Origin: an uncultured Dehalococcoidia bacterium
Lineage (GTDB): Bacteria > Chloroflexota > Dehalococcoidia > Lucifugimonadales > UBA3495
Reading direction: 5' to 3'
Assembly: GCA_951812625.1 (NCBI GenBank)
Contig: CATOSP010000002.1
Coordinates: 1,032,880 to 1,096,879 of the forward strand
DNA: 64,000 nt
Shown here: piece after piece, positions 34,135 through 43,839 of the stretch
Position numbering within the stretch: position 1 is the stretch's first letter
Layout of the letters: every line of letters starts with the position of its first letter
Notes under the pieces: model-generated
Database searches by the model: none
What the model was told of the DNA's origin: nothing
The model's input: only the letters and a program-made list of their open reading frames with translations
Position numbers and translations under genes: made by a program

Positions 34135-37100
34135 TCAACCGACCTTCCGATATATTACCACTCCTTCGTTCTGGAACACGATTTGGAGAATGCCTGATCG
34201 AGCCATACTCTGAAACTTATGCAGTCCCATAGGGCTGTAATATACTCGCTCCAACTCACCAACAACGATGTATGTGATCTCATACTCATCGAGGAGTTCC
34301 TCGGCTCGAGACACGTTCCAGGTCTCGTAGAGCTCTGCTACCCGGGACGCCCGCTCACGCACGGAGAAGTCGTAGGCCATCCTCTGTTGCATTTGGTGCC
34401 AGGGCCATCCCAAGACCGTGGGCAATCCCGTGTAATTGGCGATTCGGCTGTTCCAGTGGTATTGGTCTCCGTGTGCCTCCAGGACTACCGGGGAGCCTCT
34501 GACATTATCCTGCAACCACCGAATGGCTTCCAGGTCCCATTTGAGTTCCAATGGCTGGTCACTTTCCCAGTGGAGTGATCGCGTCATGTAGTCCTCGCCA
34601 TCCAGTGTAATTCGGCCGTCGGAGAAGCGATCAGCGATGCGCGACTTGGAGCCCATCACTGTGTAGATGAGGCTTGACCCTATCAAGAGCAACAACGCTA
34701 CTGTCCAGATGCTTTTGGCCCACCCGAGGTTGCCACATTGGTGGCCCACCAACTGCCACAGGAGAAACGCAGAGGCTACGCTGAGCAATACCCACATTTC
34801 AAGGTAATACTTGAATTGGGTGTTCATGCGCCCGATGTCTCCCTCTATGCGAATGATGTCCACGCCGGCCCCGATAGCCAATGCCATTGCCAGAAGCACC
34901 AGAGCGGTTACGGACCAACGACGGTCGTCCCCAGCCGACCTCATTTCCTGAAGGATGGTTAGCGCCAACAGAGCCGCTAGCAATACCACAATAGCCACAG
35001 TCCAGTAGCCTGTCACCGCGAAGTACATTGCCAGGCCCGTACCTGATAGTACTACCGCGACAGAGATCCCGGTACTGGAGTTGCCAGCGCCCACATCCTC
35101 GGAAGCACCCTTTCTCCGTACCGCCCACATGGCAAGGTTTAGCAAAGTGCGCCTAGTCTGTATCAACAGAAATGTGGCGCATATGAAGAGGAAGAGGCCA
35201 TGGACACCGATGAAGCTGTGAATCGGGGTGCGCCACTTCGACGCTTCGATTCCTGTCTGGAACGTCTCGTATGACTGATGGAACGGCAGGAAAGCGAGTA
35301 CGCTTATCCCTAGGACTGCCCCGGTCAGGATAGCGGTCTTGACCCATTTTCGGCTCATGGAACTTGGAGAGAAGAAAGCTGCCAATCCGATTATTGCAAG
35401 AACGAGCAGCAAGTATGATGGGTAATCCCAGCTATTGATGGCCCACAGGGATCCTAACGTAACTCCCATAGCAAGCGCGGACACGATGGCCCATGCGATT
35501 CCGCCGCGTCTCGCCTCCACGACCAAACTCAGCCCCAGTCCGATTAGGAGCAACGTGAAAGGAATGACCATCATGTGGGGATGAAGGTCGGCGAAGAGGA
35601 ATGTGAAGAAGGGAAACTCGGTTATGTGCCATGACATGTCGGAATGACCCGGGATACGATCCGGGAGCCAAAAAGCCAGGACATGTGGCTCAAGGTCTTC
35701 CAGTGGAGGAATCATTCGGCTATTGCGCCAGAAATCAAACTGCGGAAGCGCGGCACCTTCGGTAAGCCTGAGCCAACTTCCCTGGGCAACCTGAACTATG
35801 CCGTCAAGGTTTCCGATAACCGAGGCAAACAGGCCCGCCGTCAATCCGGATAGCATGGCGAGGTTGCGGGCCAGCCAAGACTCGGTCGGGGAAGTCACTT
35901 CAAGATCTTCCGGTGTGGCTTTGTCCGAACCACGTGACCGGCGGAGCCCCTCGGTGAGGTTGTAGGCAACGGAGTATGCACCGGTGAAGGTGAGGGCAAA
36001 GAAGAGGGGAACAGCAAGGTTGAATGCCACGGCGGGAAGGATTCCGGTAACCCGAACCAGCCCGGCGACAATAAAATAGCCCCAGTAGTAGTAGTTCAAA
36101 TAACCCCCGGAATACCAGGGATCATAAGGTGGCATGGACGTCGAGCGGATTACCGCGTTCAGATATGCAAACTCCATCGGCTTCTCACCTCCCCGCCAAG
36201 GGTGCCACAGATCGGGGTTGGCAGCCCGGATCATGACGAAGGCGAGGAAAGCCACGATGAAGAGGATTTCGGCATACAGCAGACCTTCCCAGTGCTGACG
36301 CACCCACGCCCATATTTCCCTTCCGCGCAAGGCCAAGACCGACCCCGAAACGGTTGAAAGCACCAGAAGGCCAAAGTAAAATGCCGTCCGGGAGAACTCG
36401 ACCCATCCGAGGCTGACGATCAACCATGTGAAATAGCTGGCAAGCAGTAGGCCGAGTATCCGCGCCAGGATCATCCCGCGGTCGGGCAGGGAGCGGAACA
36501 AGAACATGGACAAGGGCAGGGCGAGCAGGTAGACGAACTCTACCAACCCGAGCCATGCCAGTATTGGGACACGATTGGTCCATCCGTCCCGGTCAATGAT
36601 CTCGGACCACGTTCCGCCTGCGCGTTGGCGAGCCTTTTCTTCAGCGGTCATAAGAAGCCCCACTTCCTGTTGGGGTTGGGCTGTAAGTCTTGTGATCAGA
36701 AGCCGCTGGGAAAGCCGGTCTTCGTTCTTGAACACGAGAACTTGGGGATGATCGTAACCGGCAACGTTATCGTCGGCATACCCGAGATCCAGGGTGAGCC
36801 ACGCCATATCATCTTGGGATTCCCCCTTGGGTTGAGAGAGACCGGCCTCGGGCAGGGGGTTGTGTTGGAACGTCACACCCAACAGCCGAGGGTATGATGT
36901 AAATCGCCTGTGCAGCCGGTATCCCAAATCACCGCCAAATAGCTGCTTATAGTAAGCGTAGCTATACGGATAACGGTCCAGCGCTCTGGCCACGCTGCTG
37001 TAGGGACGGTTGCTGTAGAAGACCAAATAGTCTGACTCGGCCAAGCGACCCGCGAGACGCCGCATCTTGTCGGGGTTGTCGTACTCGTAGGTTGGATATT

Positions 37101-38634
37101 GCCACATGCGGTAGCGGTACATGTCCGGGATATGCTCGTCCCAGTGGTTGTCGCTGATGATGGGCGTGCCTGCGGGCACGTTCTCGTGGAACCATCGAGA
37201 GGCTGTGACTGCCGGATGTTCGTCAGCGTAAACACGTTGGAAGGCGAGGGAGTAGAAAGCTGTTGTCGCTACTACTAGTATGACCAATACGAGGGAAACC
37301 CATACCAGCGCCGGGGAGAACCTGACGAGACGGCGGAGTGCCGGACGGTAACAGCTGCAGTCCTCAACTTGTGCAAGGTCCCGCGTGCGCTTGGCCAGAG
37401 TGACGCTTGCTGATATTGACGAGAGGGCCATACGAGACCCCATCAGGATCAGAAAGGGGACCAGTGGGGCCATGTATCGCAGAAAGCGCACCTCGAAACT
37501 TTCCAACAGCAAGACGGAAGGAATGATCCAGGCAAGCACCAGTAAGTCGGCGCGCCGCTTGCTCCCGCCAATTACCGCCACGACGACGGTAAACGGGACT
37601 GACAGCCATACGAGGACCCCAAGAGGGATGCCAAGCCCCCAGACTGTTGTCTGCTGGAGCTGATAAAAGAAAGGCGGTGTACCAATGTACTGGATAGTAA
37701 AAGGCAACGATCCAGCAGTACTGGCCATCGCCACCTGACTGCCTATACCCTCGACCAAGCCACGGTAGTCCAGCAAGGAATAGGGCGAAGTCAGCAAATA
37801 GGCGGCGAGGGCCAACACTCCGGCCGAGGCGGCGTGACTGAATGCGGTCCAGACGGTACGCCTTGAAACTGATGATAGGCGGCCGTCGTGTGTGTCCCAC
37901 AATCTGGACCCATAGACGAGGGCCAGTGGAGCGATCAAGGGGAGAACGCTCACCTTGGGGGCCATAGCCAAGCCAACAAGGATGCCTAGCAGCACCGAGT
38001 CGCGCAAACGCCGTGTCTCCATCATCCGGAGCATGGCCCAGAAGCTCGCCAGGATGAACAGGACACTGAAGGTCTCCGGGCGGTAGAAATGGCTGTTCTG
38101 GACGTTGATTACAGCCAGCGAGGTCAACAGTGCGGCTAGAAGTCCCACGCCGACGCCGTGCATTCGCCGACCCAGCACAAAGACCAAGAACACCGAACCC
38201 ACGTCGGCCAGCGCGGAAATAGGGCGTCCGACGTAACGCATGTCAAGAGCTGAAACGTCGGTGAACATCTCGACGATGGCGCGCAGGGGCAGCAGAAGGT
38301 ATAGCAGGATGCTACCTAGGGGGAACCAGTGAGGATTAAGCGGACTGCGTGCGGCGTCGAGGAACTCAGGAACGTTGGGGATTCCGGCGGTGGTGCCCGG
38401 ATGATCGATCAGGTAACCGCATGCCTGGTAGCCGGGTCTCTCGGTCAGGGCTTCATACATGCACCCGGCACGCATGTAGAAGTCCCGCTCGTCCGGGTGG
38501 AAACCGTACCCGTCGTCCCAGTTGACACCATGCAGCCGGAGTACAAGTGCAAGAAGCAAGATCGAGCCCAGTGCAAGGTGAACCCAGGGTATGGCTCTGC
38601 CAATGGACGGAAGCTGCGAGTAGGACGCCAGCAC
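34135..38634 (-). CDS. Giant membrane protein: GT39-like glycosyltransferase fused to DUF2298 (Chlor_Arch_YYY)
   Basis: A 1499-residue polytopic protein. The N-terminal third is a PMT/GT39-type glycosyltransferase, with FHPDERDF carrying the acidic motif of the first extracytoplasmic loop, many membrane helices, and a soluble part around residues 470-640. From about residue 700 the protein becomes DUF2298, shown by WYSGGYLNYYYWGY, FPFFTFLFADLHPHM, INSWDYPSYLL and FKYYLEMW. The end has a soluble GRITLDGEDYM...QRM-type segment. Such proteins are presumed to transfer a polyprenyl-linked sugar to an envelope acceptor. GTG 38634 has a GGAG nine bases ahead. It follows gap beyond a clear terminator. 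Confidence 0.88.
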   Translation of the reverse strand: MLASYSQLPSIGRAIPWVHLALGSILLLALVLRLHGVNWDDGYGFHPDERDFYMRAGCMYEALTERPGYQACGYLIDHPGTTAGIPNVPEFLDAARSPLNPHWFPLGSILLYLLLPLRAIVEMFTDVSALDMRYVGRPISALADVGSVFLVFVLGRRMHGVGVGLLAALLTSLAVINVQNSHFYRPETFSVLFILASFWAMLRMMETRRLRDSVLLGILVGLAMAPKVSVLPLIAPLALVYGSRLWDTHDGRLSSVSRRTVWTAFSHAASAGVLALAAYLLTSPYSLLDYRGLVEGIGSQVAMASTAGSLPFTIQYIGTPPFFYQLQQTTVWGLGIPLGVLVWLSVPFTVVVAVIGGSKRRADLLVLAWIIPSVLLLESFEVRFLRYMAPLVPFLILMGSRMALSSISASVTLAKRTRDLAQVEDCSCYRPALRRLVRFSPALVWVSLVLVILVVATTAFYSLAFQRVYADEHPAVTASRWFHENVPAGTPIISDNHWDEHIPDMYRYRMWQYPTYEYDNPDKMRRLAGRLAESDYLVFYSNRPYSSVARALDRYPYSYAYYKQLFGGDLGYRLHRRFTSYPRLLGVTFQHNPLPEAGLSQPKGESQDDMAWLTLDLGYADDNVAGYDHPQVLVFKNEDRLSQRLLITRLTAQPQQEVGLLMTAEEKARQRAGGTWSEIIDRDGWTNRVPILAWLGLVEFVYLLALPLSMFLFRSLPDRGMILARILGLLLASYFTWLIVSLGWVEFSRTAFYFGLLVLSTVSGSVLALRGREIWAWVRQHWEGLLYAEILFIVAFLAFVMIRAANPDLWHPWRGGEKPMEFAYLNAVIRSTSMPPYDPWYSGGYLNYYYWGYFIVAGLVRVTGILPAVAFNLAVPLFFALTFTGAYSVAYNLTEGLRRSRGSDKATPEDLEVTSPTESWLARNLAMLSGLTAGLFASVIGNLDGIVQVAQGSWLRLTEGAALPQFDFWRNSRMIPPLEDLEPHVLAFWLPDRIPGHSDMSWHITEFPFFTFLFADLHPHMMVIPFTLLLIGLGLSLVVEARRGGIAWAIVSALAMGVTLGSLWAINSWDYPSYLLLVLAIIGLAAFFSPSSMSRKWVKTAILTGAVLGISVLAFLPFHQSYETFQTGIEASKWRTPIHSFIGVHGLFLFICATFLLIQTRRTLLNLAMWAVRRKGASEDVGAGNSSTGISVAVVLSGTGLAMYFAVTGYWTVAIVVLLAALLALTILQEMRSAGDDRRWSVTALVLLAMALAIGAGVDIIRIEGDIGRMNTQFKYYLEMWVLLSVASAFLLWQLVGHQCGNLGWAKSIWTVALLLLIGSSLIYTVMGSKSRIADRFSDGRITLDGEDYMTRSLHWESDQPLELKWDLEAIRWLQDNVRGSPVVLEAHGDQYHWNSRIANYTGLPTVLGWPWHQMQQRMAYDFSVRERASRVAELYETWNVSRAEELLDEYEITYIVVGELERVYYSPMGLHKFQSMARSGILQIVFQNEGVVIYRKVG

Positions 38635-38739
38635 CGGCTAATGCTCCATCCGGTCCGCCAATCGATACCGATTAGTTGCCCATGCCATACCGGAATATCC
38701 AAGGTCGACTTGACGGAAGGTTGGGCTATTCATCGGGAC

Positions 38740-38791
38740 AAAACAAAAAGATTCTCCCCCTCCATTTCCGGCAGGGCCAGGGAGGGGGAGA
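38740..38791 (-). terminator. Rho-independent terminator of gap
   Basis: On the minus strand, a perfect 11-bp stem (38791-38781 with 38763-38753) and a 17-base loop, followed by the U-rich tract CTTTTTGTTTT (38750-38740). It lies 54 bases past the gap stop and ends that transcript before the GT39-DUF2298 gene. Confidence 0.85.
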
Positions 38792-38844
38792 GTTGAACAC
38801 TCGATGTCCGTGAGACCCTTAAGGGGTACGCCGGTGGCCGGGCG

Positions 38845-39858
38845 TTAGATGCCTTTGTCGCTCATCAAGGCGCAGAGGTCAGCGGTGCGGCAGGAATAAC
38901 CCCACTCGTTGTCGTACCATCCCATAACCTTGACCATGCGGTCCTGCATCACGATGGTCGACAGAGCATCATAAATGCAGCTATGGCTGTTGCCTTGGAA
39001 GTCGGAGCTTACCAATGGCTCATCGCAGTACTCCAAGATGCCATTCAAAGCTCCCTCCGCGGCTTCCCGGAAGGCCTGGTTGACCTCATCGATGGTCACG
39101 TCTTGGGATACGGTGGCCGTGAAGTCCGTGATAGACCCGGTAACGGTGGGGACCCGGAAGGCCATGCCATCGAGCCTACCGTTCAGTTCGGGGAGCACCA
39201 GGCCCACGGCCCTGGCCGCACCGGTTGTGGTGGGGATGATGTTCACGGCGGCGGCACGGGCCCGGCGCAAGTCGGAATGACGCTGGTCGAGGATCGACTG
39301 GTCGTTGGTGTAGGAGTGGATTGTTGACATCACACCGTGCTCGACGCCAAAGGCGTCGTTTACGACCTTAACCATTGGGGCGAAGCAGTTCGTGGTACAG
39401 GAAGCGTTGGAGACTATCTTGTGCCTCTCGGCGTCATACAAGTGCCCATTGACACCCAGCACTACGGTCAGGTCTTCTCCCGTGGCCGGGGCGGAAATGA
39501 CGACCTTCTTGGCGCCACCCTCGAAGTGACCAGCAGCCTGCGTAGCGTTGGTGAAGATTCCCGTGGACTCGACGACCAGATCGACTCCCATCTCGGACCA
39601 GGGGATCTGTGCCGGGTCGCGTTCCGAGAATACCCGGATACTGTGACCGTCGACAATAAGGTCGCCGTTGCTGGACTCCACATGCCCGGGATACCCGCCA
39701 TAGGTGGTGTCGTATTTGAGCAGGTGGGCATTTGTCTTGGCATCGGTTAGGTCGTTGACCGCCGCGACCTCCAGCTCATTTGCGTGCAGCTTGTTCGTGG
39801 CGCGCAGTACCAACCGGCCGATTCTCCCAAAGCCGTTGATCCCGATTTTCGTTGCCAT
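38845..39858 (-). CDS. gap: Glyceraldehyde-3-phosphate dehydrogenase, type I
   Basis: A 337-residue GAPDH, oxidising and phosphorylating glyceraldehyde 3-phosphate in glycolysis. It has the NAD-binding GINGFGRIGR at the N-terminus and the catalytic SNASCTTNC (C154). The coenzyme loop reads NDLTDAK, typical of NAD-preferring enzymes. GGAGGTATAGG precedes the ATG at 39858. It is downstream of a small unknown gene and two genes from eno, forming a glycolytic pair, and is followed by a rho-independent terminator. Confidence 0.97.
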   Translation of the reverse strand: MATKIGINGFGRIGRLVLRATNKLHANELEVAAVNDLTDAKTNAHLLKYDTTYGGYPGHVESSNGDLIVDGHSIRVFSERDPAQIPWSEMGVDLVVESTGIFTNATQAAGHFEGGAKKVVISAPATGEDLTVVLGVNGHLYDAERHKIVSNASCTTNCFAPMVKVVNDAFGVEHGVMSTIHSYTNDQSILDQRHSDLRRARAAAVNIIPTTTGAARAVGLVLPELNGRLDGMAFRVPTVTGSITDFTATVSQDVTIDEVNQAFREAAEGALNGILEYCDEPLVSSDFQGNSHSCIYDALSTIVMQDRMVKVMGWYDNEWGYSCRTADLCALMSDKGI

Positions 39859-39940
39859 CCTATACCTCCATAAGTTGGGCGAGTTGATAATGCTGGATGT
39901 CGACTACGTTTGCCGGGGAACGTGTATAACCACTTTGCAA

Positions 39941-40243
39941 TCAGGGCTCGTTCTTCAGGAGCGCAGGTCGTATTCGAGTGTTCCAGTAATCGTTTTCGCC
40001 CGCTACGCGAAGTTCATCCACCAGGTGCGCCGTCTCTGACCCCAAGGTCTCGGTCAACTCAGCGACCGTGCGGTCCCCAGCCAATTCGGTTACCGCCGCC
40101 CGAAGCTTCATCACGTATTCCGCGACGTCGTAGGCGGCTTGGTCAGAGGCGGAGCGGGCCTGGAGGGCCTCCAGCTTTTCCAACCATTCGAGACCCCTTT
40201 CGGCATCGTCGAACCTGTCGTCCAAGGCATTGGTCGTAGTCAT
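39941..40243 (-). CDS. Small acidic helical protein, unknown
   Basis: A 100-residue protein that looks all-alpha and acidic, with no cysteine pair, membrane segment or signal peptide. A good GGAGG lies eight bases before the ATG at 40243, and the reading frame shows normal codon use, so it is taken as a real gene. It sits between eno and gap on the same strand, 82 bases upstream of gap. A promoter candidate lies about 95 bases upstream. No family recognised; a link to glycolysis is not claimed. Confidence 0.7.
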   Translation of the reverse strand: MTTTNALDDRFDDAERGLEWLEKLEALQARSASDQAAYDVAEYVMKLRAAVTELAGDRTVAELTETLGSETAHLVDELRVAGENDYWNTRIRPALLKNEP

Positions 40244-40336
40244 CTGGCGTCCTCCGCTCTCATCACCGGCTGTTTTGGTCAGGAGGGGTGAAGGGGCCCA
40301 TGTTCAGCGAGGAACTGAGCCCGGTGGGTCGCCTAC

Positions 40337-40365
40337 ATCATACCTTGCGTTGCAAGGGTTGAAAA
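40337..40365 (-). promoter_or_regulatory. Promoter of the small gene and gap
   Basis: On the minus strand: TTTTCA (40365-40360), 17-base spacer, TATGAT (40342-40337). Predicted start near 40330, just beyond the eno stop, about 87 bases before the ATG at 40243. Confidence 0.4.
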
Positions 40366-40379
40366 GCACGGTCCAGTCG

Positions 40380-41702
40380 TCAGCCGCCGTGAAGGTGTTC
40401 ATAGACATCCCGTCCAGCGTACCTGGCCCGCTCACCAAGCTCATGTTCGATGCGCAAGAGTCGATTGTACTTGGCTACGCGATCTGAGCGGGCCGGTGCT
40501 CCCGTCTTAATCTGCCCAACATTCCATGCCACGGCGAGGTCGGCTATGGTAGTATCCTCTGTCTCGCCGGAACGGTGGCTCATGATTGCTCCCCATCCGG
40601 CCTGCCTGGCCATATCCAGCGCATTCCGGGTCTCGGACAGAGTGCCAATCTGGTTGGGTTTCAGAAGCACCGCGTTGGCGGCAGCATCGTCGATCCCTCG
40701 GCGGATACGGGCCGGGTTGGTCACCAGTAGATCGTCGCCCACAAGCTGCACGGTCCCGCCGATACTGCGGCGCATCGCGGACCAACCCTCCCAATCGTCT
40801 TCGTTCAGACCATCTTCGATACTGATGATTGGGTATTCACGACGCCATCCGTCGTAGAGGGCCACGAGTTCACCCGAGGTGAGGGTCAGGCCCTCCCGCT
40901 CAAGAACATAGTTCCCGCTCTCCGAGTCGTAAAGCTCGGAGCCGGCCACATCAAGTGCCAGGAACACCTGCACACCAAGGGAATAGCCAGCCGCCTCAAC
41001 GGCGCGGCTGGTGACCTCCAGAGCATCGCGGTTGGATGGAAGGGTTGGGGCGAACCCACCCTCATCACCGACGTTGAGGTTGTGCCCACCCTGCCTAAGC
41101 AGGTCTCGCAGGGAGTGGTAGATCTCCACGCCAGCTTGCAGGGCGTCGGAAAAGGTGGCCAGTCCGGCTGGCACCACCATGAACTCCTGAACATCAGTGG
41201 AGTTCGAGGCGTGCCTGCCACCGTTGAGTATGTTGAACATCGGGACAGGCAAACTGACATCACCTCCTCCGCACAGGTGACTCCACAAGGAGATTCTGCC
41301 ACTACGGGCGGCAGCGTGTGCCACTGCCAGAGATACGGCGAGGATGGCGTTAGCCCCCAGTCCTCCCTTGTTGGGGGTCGGGTCAAGGCCGACAAGGATC
41401 CGGTCCACAGCGGACTGGTCAAATGGGGACGGTCCGGATTCTCCTGCCAGATGCAGGGCAAGAACGTTGTTGACGTTGTCGACCGCTTGGCGGACTCCCC
41501 GGCCAAGGTAGCGCCTTGGATCGCCGTCTCGCAGTTCCACTGCTTCGTATGCTCCAGTGCTGGCCCCGGATGGGACCGTGGCGTGGGCGACTGCGCCGTC
41601 GGAAAGCTGCACCTCGGCCTCAACAGTGGGATTGCCCCTGGAGTCCAGGACTTCCCTCCCAACTATGGATGCGATTATCACATTCCGCCCAGAGCTAATC
41701 AT
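40380..41702 (-). CDS. eno: Enolase
   Basis: A 440-residue enolase interconverting 2-phosphoglycerate and phosphoenolpyruvate. Motifs in order: [14 protein letters not shown], the mobile loop [17 protein letters not shown], metal-binding SIEDGL, catalytic-lysine LLKPNQIGT, and [10 protein letters not shown]. The open frame extends 14 codons upstream, but the start is set at ATG 41702, where homology begins. This ATG overlaps the end of the LOG-like gene by eight bases (ATGATTAG), which implies translational coupling. Length is typical. Confidence 0.96.
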   Translation of the reverse strand: MISSGRNVIIASIVGREVLDSRGNPTVEAEVQLSDGAVAHATVPSGASTGAYEAVELRDGDPRRYLGRGVRQAVDNVNNVLALHLAGESGPSPFDQSAVDRILVGLDPTPNKGGLGANAILAVSLAVAHAAARSGRISLWSHLCGGGDVSLPVPMFNILNGGRHASNSTDVQEFMVVPAGLATFSDALQAGVEIYHSLRDLLRQGGHNLNVGDEGGFAPTLPSNRDALEVTSRAVEAAGYSLGVQVFLALDVAGSELYDSESGNYVLEREGLTLTSGELVALYDGWRREYPIISIEDGLNEDDWEGWSAMRRSIGGTVQLVGDDLLVTNPARIRRGIDDAAANAVLLKPNQIGTLSETRNALDMARQAGWGAIMSHRSGETEDTTIADLAVAWNVGQIKTGAPARSDRVAKYNRLLRIEHELGERARYAGRDVYEHLHGG

Positions 41703-42183
41703 CGCCCCGCCTCTCCGCTGCCTCGATAGCCTTGTTGACTGCATCCACAGGGTCTAAGGCCAGAACCAACCTGTCAAGAGGAAGCCCTTCTCCAGTCTCG
41801 GTCAAGGGCCAGGTCTTCAGGCCTACTACAGGGATGTCATAGCCCAGTGCAAAGCCGATTTCTGACAGTGTGCCGTAGGCCCCGCCGATCGCAATGACAG
41901 CCCTACCAGTCGAGACCACGATAACATTTCGGGTGTAACCCATGCCGGTGATGATGGGAATGTCCACATAGGCGTTCGCCTCCCTTGGGGAGCGTCCGGG
42001 AAGGACGCCAATTGTAATACCGCCAGCAGACTTCGCCCCACGGCAGGCCGCCTCCATCAAGCCGGTCATACCGCCGCAGACCAAAGTAATCCCGCGGCTT
42101 GCGAGTTCCCTACCAACTTCCTCGGCCAAGCGGATGTGCTCCTCGGATTTGGGCTGGCTGCTGCCGATAACAGAAATAATCAT
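41695..42183 (-). CDS. LOG/TIGR00725-family Rossmann protein
   Basis: A 162-residue protein of the TIGR00725/LOG-like family, with a Rossmann fold related to lysine decarboxylase-like (LOG) and molybdenum-cofactor carrier proteins. Motifs: [21 protein letters not shown], and [12 protein letters not shown] in the ligand-binding loop. The PGGxGTxxE motif of true LOG cytokinin-activating enzymes is replaced by [10 protein letters not shown], so phosphoribohydrolase activity is doubtful. It lies 15 bases after nuoN and overlaps eno by eight bases, connecting the respiratory and glycolytic genes. Function not established. Confidence 0.85.
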   Translation of the reverse strand: MIISVIGSSQPKSEEHIRLAEEVGRELASRGITLVCGGMTGLMEAACRGAKSAGGITIGVLPGRSPREANAYVDIPIITGMGYTRNVIVVSTGRAVIAIGGAYGTLSEIGFALGYDIPVVGLKTWPLTETGEGLPLDRLVLALDPVDAVNKAIEAAERRGDD

Positions 42184-42198
42184 TCTCTTGCCCGAAAG

Positions 42199-43806
42199 CT
42201 AGAATCCCGGAAGTATGGCCCTGCTTGCCGCCTCGATGGCGTCCAGCAGCGGCGCCGGGTACACCCCCAGCCAGAAGACACCGACCAGCATGACCAAGGC
42301 CACACCTATCATCAGGGCCGACGGTTTCAAGGCCAGTTCCGGCGGCATCGGCGGAGGAGGACTGTGGTGCCCATCCTCGTGATGATCTTCCTTTTCCGGT
42401 ACACCGTTGGAAGCCTCGTCGATGGAGGATTGGGCGTCCTCTTCCTCATCAATGTCCTGACCGCCGGCCACAGGCAACGGGGTGGGGGCAGGTGCGGCGG
42501 GACTGATGTACATCTGACGGATGACCTGCAAATAGTAGTAGAGTGAGATGAGGCTACTGAAGATTGCCAACCCGGCCAGCCACAGGAGGCCGCCACTGGC
42601 AACTGCAGTGAACAAGTAGAACTTGGCGGTGAACCCTGCAAATATCGGCAATCCCCCCAGCGAGAACATCCCTATCGCAATCGCTCCAGCAAGGAACGGC
42701 TGACGATCGGCCAGCCCGGCAAAATCGGCTATCTCCTCCTGCCCAGTCATGTTGAAGAAGGAAATCAGACAAGCAAAGACCAGCATACTGGTTACGGAAT
42801 ATGCCACGACATAGAAGATGACTCCGTTGGTTGCCAGCACTGACCCAGTGGACAGGGCCGCAACCCCGGCGAGGATGAATCCGACGTGGCCGACGCTGGA
42901 GTACGCCATGAGACGCTTGATGTTGCGCTGTGCGAGAGCAACCAGATTCCCGACCAGCATGGTGGCCGCGGCGAGGACAGCCAGCACGATGCGCCACTGG
43001 TCCACGGCGGGCATGAGACCCTCGGTAAAGAGGCGCAACACCAGCGCAAAGGCCGCAGCCTTGGAGCCTATAGCCAGATATGCAGTTACGGGCAGGGGCG
43101 CCCCTTCGTACACGTCGGGGGCCCACATATGGAACGGGACAGCCGCCAGCTTGAAGCCCAGACCCACCAGCAGCAAAGCCAATCCAACCCAGAGGGCAGG
43201 CCCTGCCCCGCTGCCGGCCGCCATCTGCTCCGCGATGGCCGCAAAGTGAGTAACTCCCAGGCTGCTGTAGACCATGCTGACGCCGTACAAGAGTATCGCC
43301 GAGGAAAATGCGCCAATGATAATGTACTTGAGCCCCGCCTCGTTTGACCGGGCATTGGTCCGGGCGTAGGCCGCCATCACGTACAGGCTGAAACTCAACA
43401 ATTCCAGGGAGATGTAGGCCGTCAGCAGTTCCCGGGACATGGCCATCACGTTCATGCCGAGGACCGAAAACAACACGAGGCCGTAGAACTCGCCGGGATG
43501 GGTCAGGTACTTGTCGACATATTCGATCGAGCTGAGGATGATGACTATTCCAAGACCCATGAAGAATACCTTGAAGAAAAGGGAGAAGGCATCGACCGCC
43601 AGTAGGCCACCGTAGAGGGTATCCTGGTGCTGCCACAGCATGAACAGAGAAATGACGATCAGGGCCACCAGACCAACGACGGAGAACCAGCCCAGCAGGG
43701 CCTTTCGGTTGTCCGGCGTCACCAGGTCAACGGCGAGCACAAGAACAGCCAACCCCGCCAGAGCGAACTCGGGTGTCAGCAGATATAGATTTGCAGTTAG
43801 TCCCAT
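42199..43806 (-). CDS. nuoN: NADH-quinone oxidoreductase subunit N
   Basis: A 535-residue antiporter-like membrane subunit of complex I. Proton-path residues are visible: glutamate in ISLELLSFS (E135), K219 in LGFKLAAVPFHMW, and K395 in FTAKFYLF of the discontinuous helix. Between the last two helices (about residues 434-494) is an unusual insertion: Pro-rich, then acidic, then EDHHEDGHH and a Pro run. Ordinary NuoN has only a short loop there. It is the last nuo gene, 33 bases after nuoM, and is followed closely by the LOG-like gene. Confidence 0.95.
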   Translation of the reverse strand: MGLTANLYLLTPEFALAGLAVLVLAVDLVTPDNRKALLGWFSVVGLVALIVISLFMLWQHQDTLYGGLLAVDAFSLFFKVFFMGLGIVIILSSIEYVDKYLTHPGEFYGLVLFSVLGMNVMAMSRELLTAYISLELLSFSLYVMAAYARTNARSNEAGLKYIIIGAFSSAILLYGVSMVYSSLGVTHFAAIAEQMAAGSGAGPALWVGLALLLVGLGFKLAAVPFHMWAPDVYEGAPLPVTAYLAIGSKAAAFALVLRLFTEGLMPAVDQWRIVLAVLAAATMLVGNLVALAQRNIKRLMAYSSVGHVGFILAGVAALSTGSVLATNGVIFYVVAYSVTSMLVFACLISFFNMTGQEEIADFAGLADRQPFLAGAIAIGMFSLGGLPIFAGFTAKFYLFTAVASGGLLWLAGLAIFSSLISLYYYLQVIRQMYISPAAPAPTPLPVAGGQDIDEEEDAQSSIDEASNGVPEKEDHHEDGHHSPPPPMPPELALKPSALMIGVALVMLVGVFWLGVYPAPLLDAIEAASRAILPGF

Positions 43807-43839
43807 CGTTGTCGGGGCTTCAAGCTGTCAGAATCCAGG

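Noticed and set aside
42554..43636. A 360-codon open frame on the minus strand in another frame of nuoN
   Set aside because: It has Arg/Gly/Cys-rich shadow composition and overlaps a gene with clear complex I motifs.
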